This document shows, piece after piece, positions 25,656-34,546 of a stretch of 64,000 nucleotides of DNA. Position 1 is the first letter of the stretch. Each line of letters begins with the position of its first letter. Made by a program: the position numbers and the translations under genes. The stretch lies in assembly GCF_002968575.1 (NCBI RefSeq), contig NZ_PVBM01000014.1, forward strand, positions 81,425 through 145,424. Reading direction: 5' to 3'. The notes below the pieces were generated by a model, which made no database searches, was not told the DNA's origin, and saw only the letters and a list, made by a program, of their open reading frames with translations. This stretch comes from Neorhizobium huautlense (GTDB lineage: Bacteria; Pseudomonadota; Alphaproteobacteria; Rhizobiales; Rhizobiaceae).

Positions 25656-26830
25656 TTGAGCACCATATCCAAGGTACGGTCTATATCGTCCCATCCGACA
25701 CTGAAGCTCTCGCAGGTCCCCTCGCCAACGACGAAGGCAAAGCTTTGGCCCTGCCGATCGGTGATGACCTTGAGAACCGAAACGACCCTGTCCGCCGGCT
25801 GGATCACGAACAGTGCCGCATCCTGAGGCATGACGGTCAGTCCGTGGACGAGTTGGCTGCCTTCCACGCCGGCAACCACTCGCGCCCCGGCGCAAGCCCG
25901 GATGAGGTCGTCAACGGAGGAGGCAATCGGATCGATGATCTGAAAGCCATATTTTGAGGCGAAGCCTTGAGCTATTTCCATCTCGTTCGACAGTATCCGA
26001 TGGTCGCCCTTGCTGCCCCGCAGGATGAAGACACCCGGGTGATGCAGAAACGACGGCCCGGACGCCAGGAGCTTCTCGCGGATCTGGATGGCCCGCCGTC
26101 TCTTTCCTTCGTTCTGTCCCTTGTCTCTGAAGAGTATAAGTTCATCGAAGTGGACGTCGCCGACATGGACCGGTTTCAGATTGAGCTTTCGTGCATACTG
26201 CGGCTCGTGACCGCGTGTAATTGGCCGGGTGGTTACGGGAGTGCCGTATTCATCCGCCAACGGATAGGTCAGGCAGTCGTCCAACAACCAATTGCCAAAC
26301 CAGCGATTGCCGACCCAGCTCTCGAAGAGAGCCCCCTTGGCCGCTTCCTTGGGAGCTGCGTAAAGTGGAAGTCTGCGGCTGCGTGGTTTCAAGCTCTTGG
26401 AGGATTTTGGGGCGTAGATCACCCCGTCGATTAAATCGACATTCTTCAGCCGATACCCGATCGTCGCTTCCTGTGTCGTTTCGTAGTTGCCCCGAAAACC
26501 TTTCAACACCTCGGCGATGGAACCAAACTCTGTACCCTTGATCCTGTCGAGATGATGCGGGAGAAATGTTGCCGGGCGAATAAATCGTTTGGTGGCCGGC
26601 GCAATGGTCCAGCGATCGGGGGCAACCGCCTCTATGTCTGGAAAAGGCATGCCTGCTGCCTTTCTAAGAGAATTCACGATCGGCAGAAGAGCTATCAATC
26701 CAGTCATCCTAGCAGTTTTTGATTCAGCGGATGGCGGGCGGTCTTCCCTCCAAAATTCCGCGTCTGAAGAAGATAATCGCATGGAAACCAATGGTTTCGC
26801 CGTAGCCATTGGGGGATCGGGCATACTCAT
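25652..26830 (-). CDS. glycosyltransferase family 61 (DUF563)
   Basis: 392 residues; its start directly abuts the stop of the upstream GT4 gene and its stop overlaps the acetyltransferase start. The C-terminal part shows the GT61 pattern: VFILRGSKGDHRILSNEMEI, YGFQIIDPIASSVDDLIR, GARVVAGVEGSQLVHGLTVM. The central DECLTY-like segment reads DDCLTYPLADEYG. GT61 enzymes in bacteria are found in capsule and exopolysaccharide loci with undefined donor specificity. Translational coupling suggests it works with the GT4 enzyme. An ATG six bases inside is an alternative start. Family assignment is good, specific role unknown. Confidence 0.82.
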   Translation of the reverse strand: MSMPDPPMATAKPLVSMRLSSSDAEFWREDRPPSAESKTARMTGLIALLPIVNSLRKAAGMPFPDIEAVAPDRWTIAPATKRFIRPATFLPHHLDRIKGTEFGSIAEVLKGFRGNYETTQEATIGYRLKNVDLIDGVIYAPKSSKSLKPRSRRLPLYAAPKEAAKGALFESWVGNRWFGNWLLDDCLTYPLADEYGTPVTTRPITRGHEPQYARKLNLKPVHVGDVHFDELILFRDKGQNEGKRRRAIQIREKLLASGPSFLHHPGVFILRGSKGDHRILSNEMEIAQGFASKYGFQIIDPIASSVDDLIRACAGARVVAGVEGSQLVHGLTVMPQDAALFVIQPADRVVSVLKVITDRQGQSFAFVVGEGTCESFSVGWDDIDRTLDMVLK

Positions 26831-28081
26831 TTAGGCGTATCGGGAAGCGGTCTGGTCGGGATGACCGAGAAGGGAAGAGATTGCCTGAGCACTAATGCGA
26901 TGGTGAAATTTCGCGGCAATCTTAGCGCGGGACGCTTCTCTGAGACGGCGCGAGAAGTCCTCGTCCTGGAGCACCCTTTCGATGGCAGCGCTCATTTCTT
27001 CAGGTCGCTGCGGCTGCACCAATATTGCGTCCACGCCATCGTCGATCAGCTCGCTGTTGCCGCCGACGTCGGTTACGATCACCGGCATCTCCATCGCCAT
27101 CGCCTCCATAATGGCGACAGAAATTCCCTCGTTGAGGCTGGCGAGAACAAAAATATGCGCCTCCTCCAGACCCTGGCGCACGCGGCTTTCCGGCACCGCT
27201 CCAAGCAACTCCACGCAGCCGGTAAGTTTCTTTCGCCATATCAGCGTTTCCAGCGCCTTGCGGTATCCGTTGCCGCCAAGCTCGTCTTCGCCCGCAATCT
27301 GCAGACGAACATCGAACCCGCGGTCACGCAGCATTTCCACTGTCTGAAGGAGAAGATCATGGCCCTTGACGGGATTGAGCCTACCGCAGGAAAAGAGCCG
27401 GCATGGCTCCCCCGCTTTCCAGGGGACGTATTGTCGGTTCCGGCGAATCTGTTCGAGGTCCACGCCCATGGGCGCAATGGCGATCCGAGCCGGTTTCGCT
27501 CCGTTCAGCTTGGTATCGATGTCATCGAATAGGCGTTTGGAGATAACGGTCGCAAAGGCCGCGCCCTTCCACTTCTGCCGCTGGTTGATGCCATATCCTT
27601 CCAGAGTGGGCCCATGCAGGGTCAAGCTGTAGGGGATTCCCGACAAGAGTGAAGCGAACGCGGCCACATTGGCCGCATCAGCGCAGGAATGGACGTGAAT
27701 GTGGGTCCATTTCGCCTGCCGGGCAAGCCGCACGAGCTTGCCCGCCACGAGCAGGATGGCAAGCATCCGCAACCTGCCTAAGGGAGATCGGACTTCCGCT
27801 TCGCTGACCGCTGCAAGACTTCTGGCGATACGTCTCGGTCCCGCTTTCACAATTTCGGACGCCGCTGCGAACGCATCTCCGAACCCGAGTGGGAAAAGAT
27901 ATTCGGTCTTCCCTCGCGCTTCGTCGGCCCAGGCATGCGACGCGATGGCCGCTGGCGGACGCGATGTCGAAACGAATTGAGCCTCGACGCCGAGTTCGGC
28001 CAACGCTCTGTGTTCACGCCAGAGGAAGATGTGGGTCTGCCCGGGAAATTCGGGAATGAGGAACCCAATCCGGCGGCTCAT
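26831..28081 (-). CDS. glycosyltransferase family 4
   Basis: 416 residues, first gene of the 28,081-21,887 operon, with GGGGG 5 bases before the ATG. GT-B features: N-terminal IGFLIPEFPGQTHIFLWRE, HIHVHSCADAANVA and SLTLHGPTLEGYG; C-terminal LFSCGRLNPVKGHDLLL, LQIAGEDELGG, SLNEGISVAIMEAMAMEMPV with the E-x7-E pair, and VTDVGGNSELID. It resembles exopolysaccharide mannosyl- or glucosyltransferases. It is divergent from the export gene at 28,470, across a 388-base shared regulatory region. The sugar transferred cannot be read from sequence. Confidence 0.9.
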   Translation of the reverse strand: MSRRIGFLIPEFPGQTHIFLWREHRALAELGVEAQFVSTSRPPAAIASHAWADEARGKTEYLFPLGFGDAFAAASEIVKAGPRRIARSLAAVSEAEVRSPLGRLRMLAILLVAGKLVRLARQAKWTHIHVHSCADAANVAAFASLLSGIPYSLTLHGPTLEGYGINQRQKWKGAAFATVISKRLFDDIDTKLNGAKPARIAIAPMGVDLEQIRRNRQYVPWKAGEPCRLFSCGRLNPVKGHDLLLQTVEMLRDRGFDVRLQIAGEDELGGNGYRKALETLIWRKKLTGCVELLGAVPESRVRQGLEEAHIFVLASLNEGISVAIMEAMAMEMPVIVTDVGGNSELIDDGVDAILVQPQRPEEMSAAIERVLQDEDFSRRLREASRAKIAAKFHHRISAQAISSLLGHPDQTASRYA

Positions 28082-28469
28082 GAAGCCCCCGCGATCTGCA
28101 TATATCTTGACTGCGCGTAGGACATTACTTCCCCATCAGATGCCATTTCTGAAGTTCCGGAAGACGTCGATGACGTCAGCGGGCGCAACGGGATAAAGTG
28201 GCGCTGTCGAGGTCACGCCCACATTGTTTCCCGTCCGGAAAAGATCCGCGAAAGAATGGTCGAGGCTGTCTCGCCGTTTCACAACCGTTCCCTTCGGGGG
28301 AAATTCTTCATCCGAAAGGAGGGGGGAACCCCTGTCTCATCCGTTTGGGCTAGTACATGACCCGCTTGCGTACTTCTTTGTGCCTTGTATGCAGGCCTAT
28401 TCCATCGCCGTACTATGATTTCGTCCTATCCCGGCTGGGTGGGATCAGCGAGCCATTGGGGGTGAATGG
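28082..28469. promoter_or_regulatory. divergent promoter region of the GT4 and export operons
   Basis: 388 bases lie between two divergent start codons, so promoters for both operons must be here. I see no coding frame with a ribosome site and no strong dyad beyond a short TGACGTCA. Nothing else is recognised. Confidence 0.4.
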
Positions 28470-29726
28470 ATGCGTGGGATAGCGAGTCTTGCGGCGCTTT
28501 TGTTTTGCTTGACGTTTGGCAGTGCAGAGGCCCAGACAATCTATCGATTGCAGCCCGGGGATGTGCTGCAGGTCTGGATCGCTCAGGAGCCTGAACTCGC
28601 CCGGGAAGTGGTGATCGCTCCGGATGGCTGGTTGTCTTTTCCTCTTGCCGGCCATCTCAAGGGCGTCGGCCTTTCGGTTCCCGAATTGGAAGGGCAGTTG
28701 TTGACGCGGCTGAAGCAATACTTCAACGACACCCCAAATCTGACGATTATGCTGCGTTCCAACGCACAACATCAGCCGCTGATCTACGTTACCGGCGAGG
28801 TCGTAACTCCTGGTGAATATCCCTACCGTGCGAATATGACCGTTCTGCATGGTGTCGCCGTTGCTGGTGGCCTTTATCGAACAGCCATGCTGGCCGCCGA
28901 TCAGGACCGGTCGGTGCTTGTGCGACGCGAGGTCGAACATTCGCAAAAACGTCTGACGGAGCTCAAGGCCCGCATCACCCGTCTGGAGGCGGAATTACGA
29001 GGGGAACGGTCGCTTGGCAGCCCTGAGGTTCTGGCTGCCGATCCTGCCCTTTCACAGGAGCAGTCACTTCTGAATGCCAGGATGGAGGCTCTGGACATGC
29101 AGGAGAGAGCCCAGCGCCAAGGCAACGAACTCTCGGAACGGACCGCCGTTGCACTGCAGGAACAGATCGATACCGTCTCCAAGCGCATCGACCTCGGCAG
29201 GCGCCGGCTCCAAAGCATAACCAATCTTATTGCAAAAGGCGGCGCCGAGGGCTCTCAGCAAGCAGTCCAGGAAGGCATAATCGCCGAGCTTGAGGGGCAG
29301 GTAAGCCGCCTGATGTCGGAAATGGCAACTGCCGAGCGGACCAGGATAGCGGAGATTGCCCGTTACGACGCCGCCCGCCAAGATCGCCAGACGCAATTGC
29401 TCATCGAGCTTAATGCGGTGCGCCGCGAACAAGAAGACACCGCCGCAAGGCTCACCGACAGCACAAGCATCATGGGCATCTACGGCCAGAACGCAGCTGC
29501 GAATGAAGAAAGGCAGCGACGCGTCATCGGCTACCACATACTGCGATCGGTTGATGGTCAAACGCAGGAATTGAGGGCTAGTGAAACGACGCCGATGATG
29601 CCGGGCGATCTCCTGCGGGTGCTCTACGGCGATCCCGATCACACTGCAGCCACCTCCGATACTCGGGCGCCGGCGGCAGCTACCGGCTCCGCGGTGCCTA
29701 ATCCTACGATAACGGCCGCTCGATGA
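28470..29726 (+). CDS. polysaccharide export protein (ExoF/Wza-like)
   Basis: 418 residues. A signal peptide (MRGIASLAALLFCLTFGSAEA) is followed by a Poly_export domain (YRLQPGDVLQVWIAQEPEL, VVIAPDGWLSFPLAGHLKG) and a SLBB-like region (YVTGEVVTPGEYPYRANMTV). A long coiled-coil C-terminal half (about 155-330) is characteristic of ExoF-type proteins of rhizobia. It would form or gate the periplasmic/outer-membrane exit path for the polymer together with the Wzz-like protein 55 bases downstream. The signal peptide has no lipobox cysteine, unlike classical Wza. It starts the plus-strand unit that includes Wzz, the CpsD-like ATPase and a GT2. Confidence 0.9.
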   Translation: MRGIASLAALLFCLTFGSAEAQTIYRLQPGDVLQVWIAQEPELAREVVIAPDGWLSFPLAGHLKGVGLSVPELEGQLLTRLKQYFNDTPNLTIMLRSNAQHQPLIYVTGEVVTPGEYPYRANMTVLHGVAVAGGLYRTAMLAADQDRSVLVRREVEHSQKRLTELKARITRLEAELRGERSLGSPEVLAADPALSQEQSLLNARMEALDMQERAQRQGNELSERTAVALQEQIDTVSKRIDLGRRRLQSITNLIAKGGAEGSQQAVQEGIIAELEGQVSRLMSEMATAERTRIAEIARYDAARQDRQTQLLIELNAVRREQEDTAARLTDSTSIMGIYGQNAAANEERQRRVIGYHILRSVDGQTQELRASETTPMMPGDLLRVLYGDPDHTAATSDTRAPAAATGSAVPNPTITAAR

Positions 29727-29781
29727 GAGGGCTTCATGATGATCAACAGTATATCGGACGCGACGCAGTGAGGCGACGGGC

Positions 29782-31275
29782 ATGATCAACGAGCTGGCAC
29801 GCAACATCCTGTATTATGTAGAGATTGCATTCGCAAAACCCCTTTATGCCATCCTGCCGGCACTGATCGCCATTCTCGTCGGCGTCTACTTCATCCTGAT
29901 GACCCCGCGGACCTATCAGTCCGAAGCGCTGCTGATCATGGAATTTCAACAGATACCGACGACGCTCGTGTCGCCGACGGTATCGAACGATCGGCTGCAG
30001 TTCATCGAACAGCGGGTATTGTCTCGCAACAATTTGCTTGCCCTCGCCGAAAGGCACCATCTCTTTGCGGATGTTGCGCAGGCCTGGTCGAAAACCCAGC
30101 TCGCCGGCACGATCCGGCACCAGATCTCGCTGGACATCCAGTTCACCGAAGGAGCGGATCGCACCGCACGAAACGCTTCGGTTCGAATCGGATTTAAGTA
30201 TGCCGACCCTATCGTTGCCACCGATGTGGTCTCGGATCTCGTGTCTCACATCATCGAAGAGAACAAGCGAATCCGCGTCGCACGTGCTGCGGAAACAACG
30301 AAGTTCCTCACGCATGAAGTCGATAGCCTTGAGCAGCGGTTTCGCGAACGTGAAGCCGTTTGGGCAAGATATCTAACCGAGAACAACGATTCCCATCCCA
30401 GCCGGATACCGGCGCTGTTGATCGAAATGCAGGCGAAGGAACAGGAGTTCGCGACGCTGGACCGGGCAGTGGTGACAATCAACGAGGAAATCGGTCTTCT
30501 CGAGGCGCAGTTGCGCATGGGTGCGGGCGAGACGAGCGAGGCAACCCGCCTTCACTCTCAGCTCACCGAACTCGAGACGGATATGGCTGCCAAGTCGGTG
30601 ATCTATTCCCAATCCCATCCGCAGATCCGCGCCATGAAGCAACGTATCGAGGAGGTGAAGGCCCAGGTTGGGAAGACAATTCCCACCGCCTCGCCGCAGG
30701 CTCTGACAGCGGAAGAAATCAAATCCCTTCCGCCGGCGCTCATTCTTGTTGCAGAACGCATTGCGGGCATAAAGCCGCGACAGGAGCAGACTCTTGCCCA
30801 AAGAGCCGACCTTGCCGAACGCATAAGCCGGTTGCGTTCCACCATTTCCCGTGCCCCCGAGGTGGAGTCTCAGATCGCGGCATTCGAAGCCGAAAAGGTT
30901 TCTTTGCAACGGACGCTGGACGATATGCAGGCCAAGCTGAACACCGCGCGTCTTGGCGAGCGTCTGGAGGAAGGTGAGGCAGCTCAGCAAATCGATATCG
31001 TGGAAGCGCCTGAGATTCCAAACGGCGCCGCCGGACCGAGACGTCTCCATTTGGCGATGGCGGTTCTCGCGGCAGCTTCCGCTGCGTCCGCCGCGGGGAT
31101 CTATGCTGCGCATCTGTTCGACCGGACCATACGAGGCACCTTTGATCTCGCCAATGCTCTCGCCGGAGAAACACTGGTGGTCATTCCACGCTGGAACCCC
31201 AGGAAATACATCGCCAAAGCCTTCCGCGACGCTGGAAACGCCAGCGTCAACCCATCCGGCGGGGGACGGTATTAG
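29782..31275 (+). CDS. Wzz/GumC-like polysaccharide co-polymerase
   Basis: 497 residues. A first membrane helix at about 20-38 (YAILPALIAILVGVYFILM) and a second at about 423-445 flank a large periplasmic part with long coiled coils (about 200-410), the layout of PCP-2 proteins such as ExoP, GumC and the N-terminal part of Wzc. The kinase domain is not fused; a CpsD-like ATPase is encoded 56 bases downstream. It should control chain length and couple polymerisation to export through the ExoF/Wza-like protein. A P-x-P-x-x-P-like segment before TM2 (EAPEIPNGAAGPRR) fits the family. Confidence 0.88.
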   Translation: MINELARNILYYVEIAFAKPLYAILPALIAILVGVYFILMTPRTYQSEALLIMEFQQIPTTLVSPTVSNDRLQFIEQRVLSRNNLLALAERHHLFADVAQAWSKTQLAGTIRHQISLDIQFTEGADRTARNASVRIGFKYADPIVATDVVSDLVSHIIEENKRIRVARAAETTKFLTHEVDSLEQRFREREAVWARYLTENNDSHPSRIPALLIEMQAKEQEFATLDRAVVTINEEIGLLEAQLRMGAGETSEATRLHSQLTELETDMAAKSVIYSQSHPQIRAMKQRIEEVKAQVGKTIPTASPQALTAEEIKSLPPALILVAERIAGIKPRQEQTLAQRADLAERISRLRSTISRAPEVESQIAAFEAEKVSLQRTLDDMQAKLNTARLGERLEEGEAAQQIDIVEAPEIPNGAAGPRRLHLAMAVLAAASAASAAGIYAAHLFDRTIRGTFDLANALAGETLVVIPRWNPRKYIAKAFRDAGNASVNPSGGGRY

Positions 31276-31331
31276 CAGACTTAAGGTTCCGACCGAAAGC
31301 AAACCATTGATTGGGATAGGGTAAGAAATTC

Positions 31332-32117
31332 ATGGAAGTCATCAAGAATATCTCCCCTCGGAGCCGAGTGGCGAACCATGTGGATGGCGTTGGTCTGACC
31401 GATTTCAACACTGCCTTTCCGAACGGCCAAAATCGTACTGAGGAGCGGCCGTCCCTTTTGGACGTCGAGCCACTGTCCCCCACATTCCTGTATTCCAACC
31501 GCGTCATTGCTTTCGACAGCAGCAATTCGATGACCCATGCCTATGATGTCCTGCGCAACCACCTGCTGAACGGGAAGACGGAACCAGACGAGCGGGTGAT
31601 TTCGGTCAGTGCACCTTCCACGGGCTGCGGTACCACGGTGACGGCGGTTAACCTGGCGATCAGCCTCGCCCGGGTGCCGGGATCAACTGTGCTGCTGGTG
31701 GACGTCAATTGTCGGGATCCCGGCGTTGGCAAGATTTTAGGCCTGCCGCAAGAGCCATCCTTTTACGATCCGATCAAAGGCTGGCTGACGACGACCGATA
31801 TCCGGGGCATTCGCGTACACCTTTTGCGCGCCGCCTGGGGATCGGCGAAAATCCCGCTGCCCGAAGACCTCGAACGGATGGCGGCTCAGATCGAGGTGGC
31901 ACGCCAATTGCTAAGGCCGACGGTTGTCCTTTTCGATCTGCCTCCGATGCTGAATTCAGATGAGGTCATACCGTTTCTCGACATGTCCGACACCACTGTT
32001 ATCGTGCTGGCGGTAGGAAAGTCAAAACTTACGGATCTCGAAATATGCCGCAGCTACCTGGGCACTGAAAAACGCACCCAGGTGGTTTTGAACAAGATGA
32101 GAAGGCATGGTCTCTAA
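31332..32117 (+). CDS. CpsD/CapB-like ATPase with degenerate Walker A
   Basis: 261 residues, related to bacterial tyrosine kinases that partner Wzz-like proteins. The P-loop near residues 93-102 reads SAPSTGCGTTVTAVN, where the canonical lysine of GxGK(S/T) is replaced by Thr. The Walker A' region reads VLLVDVNCRDPG and a further hydrophobic stretch is VVLFDLPPMLNSDEV. The C-terminus (LNKMRRHGL) has no tyrosine cluster. In the family, the lysine is needed for ATP binding and the tyrosine tail for autophosphorylation. Either function is lost and the protein has a structural role, or a variant loop is used. Its stop overlaps the following GT2 start. Confidence 0.82.
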   Translation: MEVIKNISPRSRVANHVDGVGLTDFNTAFPNGQNRTEERPSLLDVEPLSPTFLYSNRVIAFDSSNSMTHAYDVLRNHLLNGKTEPDERVISVSAPSTGCGTTVTAVNLAISLARVPGSTVLLVDVNCRDPGVGKILGLPQEPSFYDPIKGWLTTTDIRGIRVHLLRAAWGSAKIPLPEDLERMAAQIEVARQLLRPTVVLFDLPPMLNSDEVIPFLDMSDTTVIVLAVGKSKLTDLEICRSYLGTEKRTQVVLNKMRRHGL

Positions 32118-33106
32118 TGACTACTGCAAACCGCGCACAATCCGATAGCGCGCGATTGAAGCTCGCAGTGGTTATCGTCAACTACCGCACCGCCGGCCTG
32201 GCCATAGACTGTCTGGCATCCCTCCACGCCAGCGACACAATTCCGGCAGGAACACGGATCGTGGTTGTCGATGGGGGTTCAGGCGATCATTCGGCCGACG
32301 ATATCTCCTTTGCGATAGAAGAAAACGGCTGGACGGACTCGCTATGCCTTCCACTGGAAACGAACGGCGGCTTTGCCTTTGGCAATAACCGAGGCATCGA
32401 GCATGTTCTAGCCTATTTCGGCCGACCTGAATACGTTCTGCTCCTGAACCCGGACACACTGGTGCGACCAGGCAGCATCATCCGGCTCGTGGATTTTATG
32501 GACGCTCGCCGTGATGTCGGAATTGCCGGCAGCAGGCTTGAGGATCCGGACGGAACGGCGCAGGCATGCGCATTCCGCTTTCCCTCGATAGTCAACGAGT
32601 TTGAAAGCGAGGCAAAGCTTGGTCCGATCACTCGCCTGCTTGAAAATTGGCGCGTCGTGCCGAAGATGCCAGCTCGGCCCTCGCCGATAGATTGGGTGTC
32701 CGGCGCTTGCATGATCGTCCGCACGGACGTGTTCGAGCTAATCGGCTATCTTGATGAGGGATATTTCCTTTACTACGAGGAAGTGGACTTCTGCCTCCGG
32801 GCAGCGCGCGCCGGATGGACCTGCTGGCACGTGCCGCAGAGCCGGGTTATCCACTTGGTTGGTCAATCAACAAACGTGACGCGGCACATCCGTCCTTCCA
32901 GGCGTCCGACCTACTGGTTTGAATCCCGCCGGCGGTATTTCCTAAAGCATCATGGCGGCGTCTACGCGCAGTTCGTGAATCTTGCGTGGCTCGCTGGCCA
33001 TATCGTCTTCCGCATCCGCTTTCTCGCCGCAGGCAAGCACTCAAATTTGCCCCCGCATCTGCTGCAGGATTTCATCCGCCACACAGCCCCATTTCGTCGG
33101 ATCTGA
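32117..33106 (+). CDS. glycosyltransferase family 2 (rhamnosyltransferase-like)
   Basis: 329 residues, with the start overlapping the ATPase stop (TAATG). A GT-A fold is visible: LAVVIVNYRTAGLAIDCL, VVVDGGSGDHSADD, NGGFAFGNNRGIEH, LLLNPDTLVRPG (metal-binding D-x-D-like position), WVSGACMIVRTDVF and YEEVDFCLRAARAGW. This pattern matches the RfbN/WbbL-like dTDP-rhamnosyltransferase group, though donor use is not proven. It is likely to add a branch or backbone sugar to the lipid-linked repeat. It ends the 28,470-33,106 plus-strand operon and is convergent with the next GT4 gene. Confidence 0.88.
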   Translation: MTTANRAQSDSARLKLAVVIVNYRTAGLAIDCLASLHASDTIPAGTRIVVVDGGSGDHSADDISFAIEENGWTDSLCLPLETNGGFAFGNNRGIEHVLAYFGRPEYVLLLNPDTLVRPGSIIRLVDFMDARRDVGIAGSRLEDPDGTAQACAFRFPSIVNEFESEAKLGPITRLLENWRVVPKMPARPSPIDWVSGACMIVRTDVFELIGYLDEGYFLYYEEVDFCLRAARAGWTCWHVPQSRVIHLVGQSTNVTRHIRPSRRPTYWFESRRRYFLKHHGGVYAQFVNLAWLAGHIVFRIRFLAAGKHSNLPPHLLQDFIRHTAPFRRI

Positions 33107-33121
33107 CGCAGGGGCCAGTTT

Positions 33122-34336
33122 TCATTCTCCCGCCATTTTTGGCGCTTTGATCAGCGCTTCCAGCAGTGCCGCCGATTGATGGATGTTGTGCCGCTCCAAC
33201 GTGCGGCGGCGCCCTGCTTCGCCCATCTGCAATATCTGGCCATCGCTTTCGGTCAACGCGCGCCGCATCGCATCCGCCAGACCGTCGACGTCTCCGGCGG
33301 GAATCAGCCAGCCGTTGTCCGGCCGGACAAGTTCCGGGATGCCGGCGATATAGGTGGAGATCACCGGGCGCTTGAGCGCCAGGCTCTCCATCAAGACCAC
33401 CGGCAGGCCTTCTGCAAAGCTTGGCAGCACCAGGGCTCTCGCACGGAGGATCTCCGTTTTCACTTCATCCTGGGTAATCGTACCGGTAAGCGTGACGGAT
33501 TGGCCGAGACCGAGCCGTTTTATCTCGCGTTCGATCTCGCTCCGCAACGGCCCATCGCCTACGAGGACAAGCTCGAATGTCAGGCCCTGCGCCCTTAGAT
33601 TGGCGGCAGCCTGCAGAAGCAAAAGATGGCCCTTCTGCTCCGAAAGCCGCGCGATACAGACGAGGCGAGGGGAGGCGTTACGCTGCTGCGCCGTCTCGTC
33701 GCAAAGATAATGCCGGTCCACGCCACACCGCACGACCTGGATCTTGTTCCAGTCACTGAGGTCCGCCCACCGAAGTAACTGGCTTCGGCCATAGGAGCTC
33801 ACTGCGACGACAAATGACGAGGCGCGAATTTTCTCCGACAGCGCCAGAGTTTCCGGACGGTCGAATTCCTCAGGCCCGTGGACGGTAAAGCTGAACCGGA
33901 TGCCGCCGATCTCATGGGCGAGCACAGCAACCGTTGCCGGATTGGTGCCGAAATGCACGTGCAGGTGGTCGATCTTCTCCCTGCGACACCAGTCCGCTAG
34001 AACCATCGCCTCCCCAAAATAGACCAGATGCAGTAGAAAGCGCCCGCCCGAAGCCCGTGCGAAGCGGAAAGCGCTTTTTAAAGCCTTGAGCGTCGAAGCA
34101 GGATGAATAGCCAGTTCCCGCACGAGGCTTGCCACGACTGCCTTTGCGGGGCTGGCAAGGAGGTGCTTCGTCTTTGCCGCCTCCAGGATATCGTCGCAAT
34201 CCTTCAGCTGACCACGGAAGGGACGCACCGCATATCTTGCGATATGGTGCCCCCTCTCCTCCAACGCATTGATTTCCCGTCGTATGAAGGTGTGGCTCGG
34301 CGCCGGATACTGATTGGTGAAATACGCTATACGCAT
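33122..34336 (-). CDS. glycosyltransferase family 4
   Basis: 404 residues with a standard GT-B layout: N-terminal IAYFTNQYPAPSHTFIRREI, HLHVHFGTNPATVA, FTVHGPEEFDRP; C-terminal LVCIARLSEQKGHLLLLQA, LVGDGPLRSEIE, SFAEGLPVVLMESLALKRPV with the E-x7-E pair, and STYIAGIPELV. It is closely similar in design to the GT4 gene at 26,831 and to colanic-acid or exopolysaccharide glycosyltransferases. It is monocistronic on the minus strand. The specific sugar is unknown. Confidence 0.9.
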   Translation of the reverse strand: MRIAYFTNQYPAPSHTFIRREINALEERGHHIARYAVRPFRGQLKDCDDILEAAKTKHLLASPAKAVVASLVRELAIHPASTLKALKSAFRFARASGGRFLLHLVYFGEAMVLADWCRREKIDHLHVHFGTNPATVAVLAHEIGGIRFSFTVHGPEEFDRPETLALSEKIRASSFVVAVSSYGRSQLLRWADLSDWNKIQVVRCGVDRHYLCDETAQQRNASPRLVCIARLSEQKGHLLLLQAAANLRAQGLTFELVLVGDGPLRSEIEREIKRLGLGQSVTLTGTITQDEVKTEILRARALVLPSFAEGLPVVLMESLALKRPVISTYIAGIPELVRPDNGWLIPAGDVDGLADAMRRALTESDGQILQMGEAGRRRTLERHNIHQSAALLEALIKAPKMAGE

Positions 34337-34546
34337 TCCACAAGCGCCCCTTTTCTGCCTGCTGATTGTCAGCCATCTCTCATATTTTTATAGCAAAAAC
34401 ACTGAGATAGGCTCAGCCCCACAAAGAGCTTAGTAAGGATGCCGCAGGTTCCACCAAAGGGGTAAATTTACAGCATCGGCGGTCGATCCTAAAAATGGGA
34501 GACACTTTAATCGAGACCGTGTCGACAAGATCATCGGAGGCACCGA

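Noticed and set aside
25656..25895. N-terminal extension of the acetyltransferase frame
   Set aside because: It lies inside the GT61 gene in another frame and is Arg/Gly-rich noise; the ATGA overlap start at 25655 fits the family.
30373..31302. Minus-strand open frame opposite the Wzz-like gene
   Set aside because: Composition is atypical, no domain is visible, and the plus-strand Wzz-like gene explains the sequence with clear membrane helices and coiled coil.
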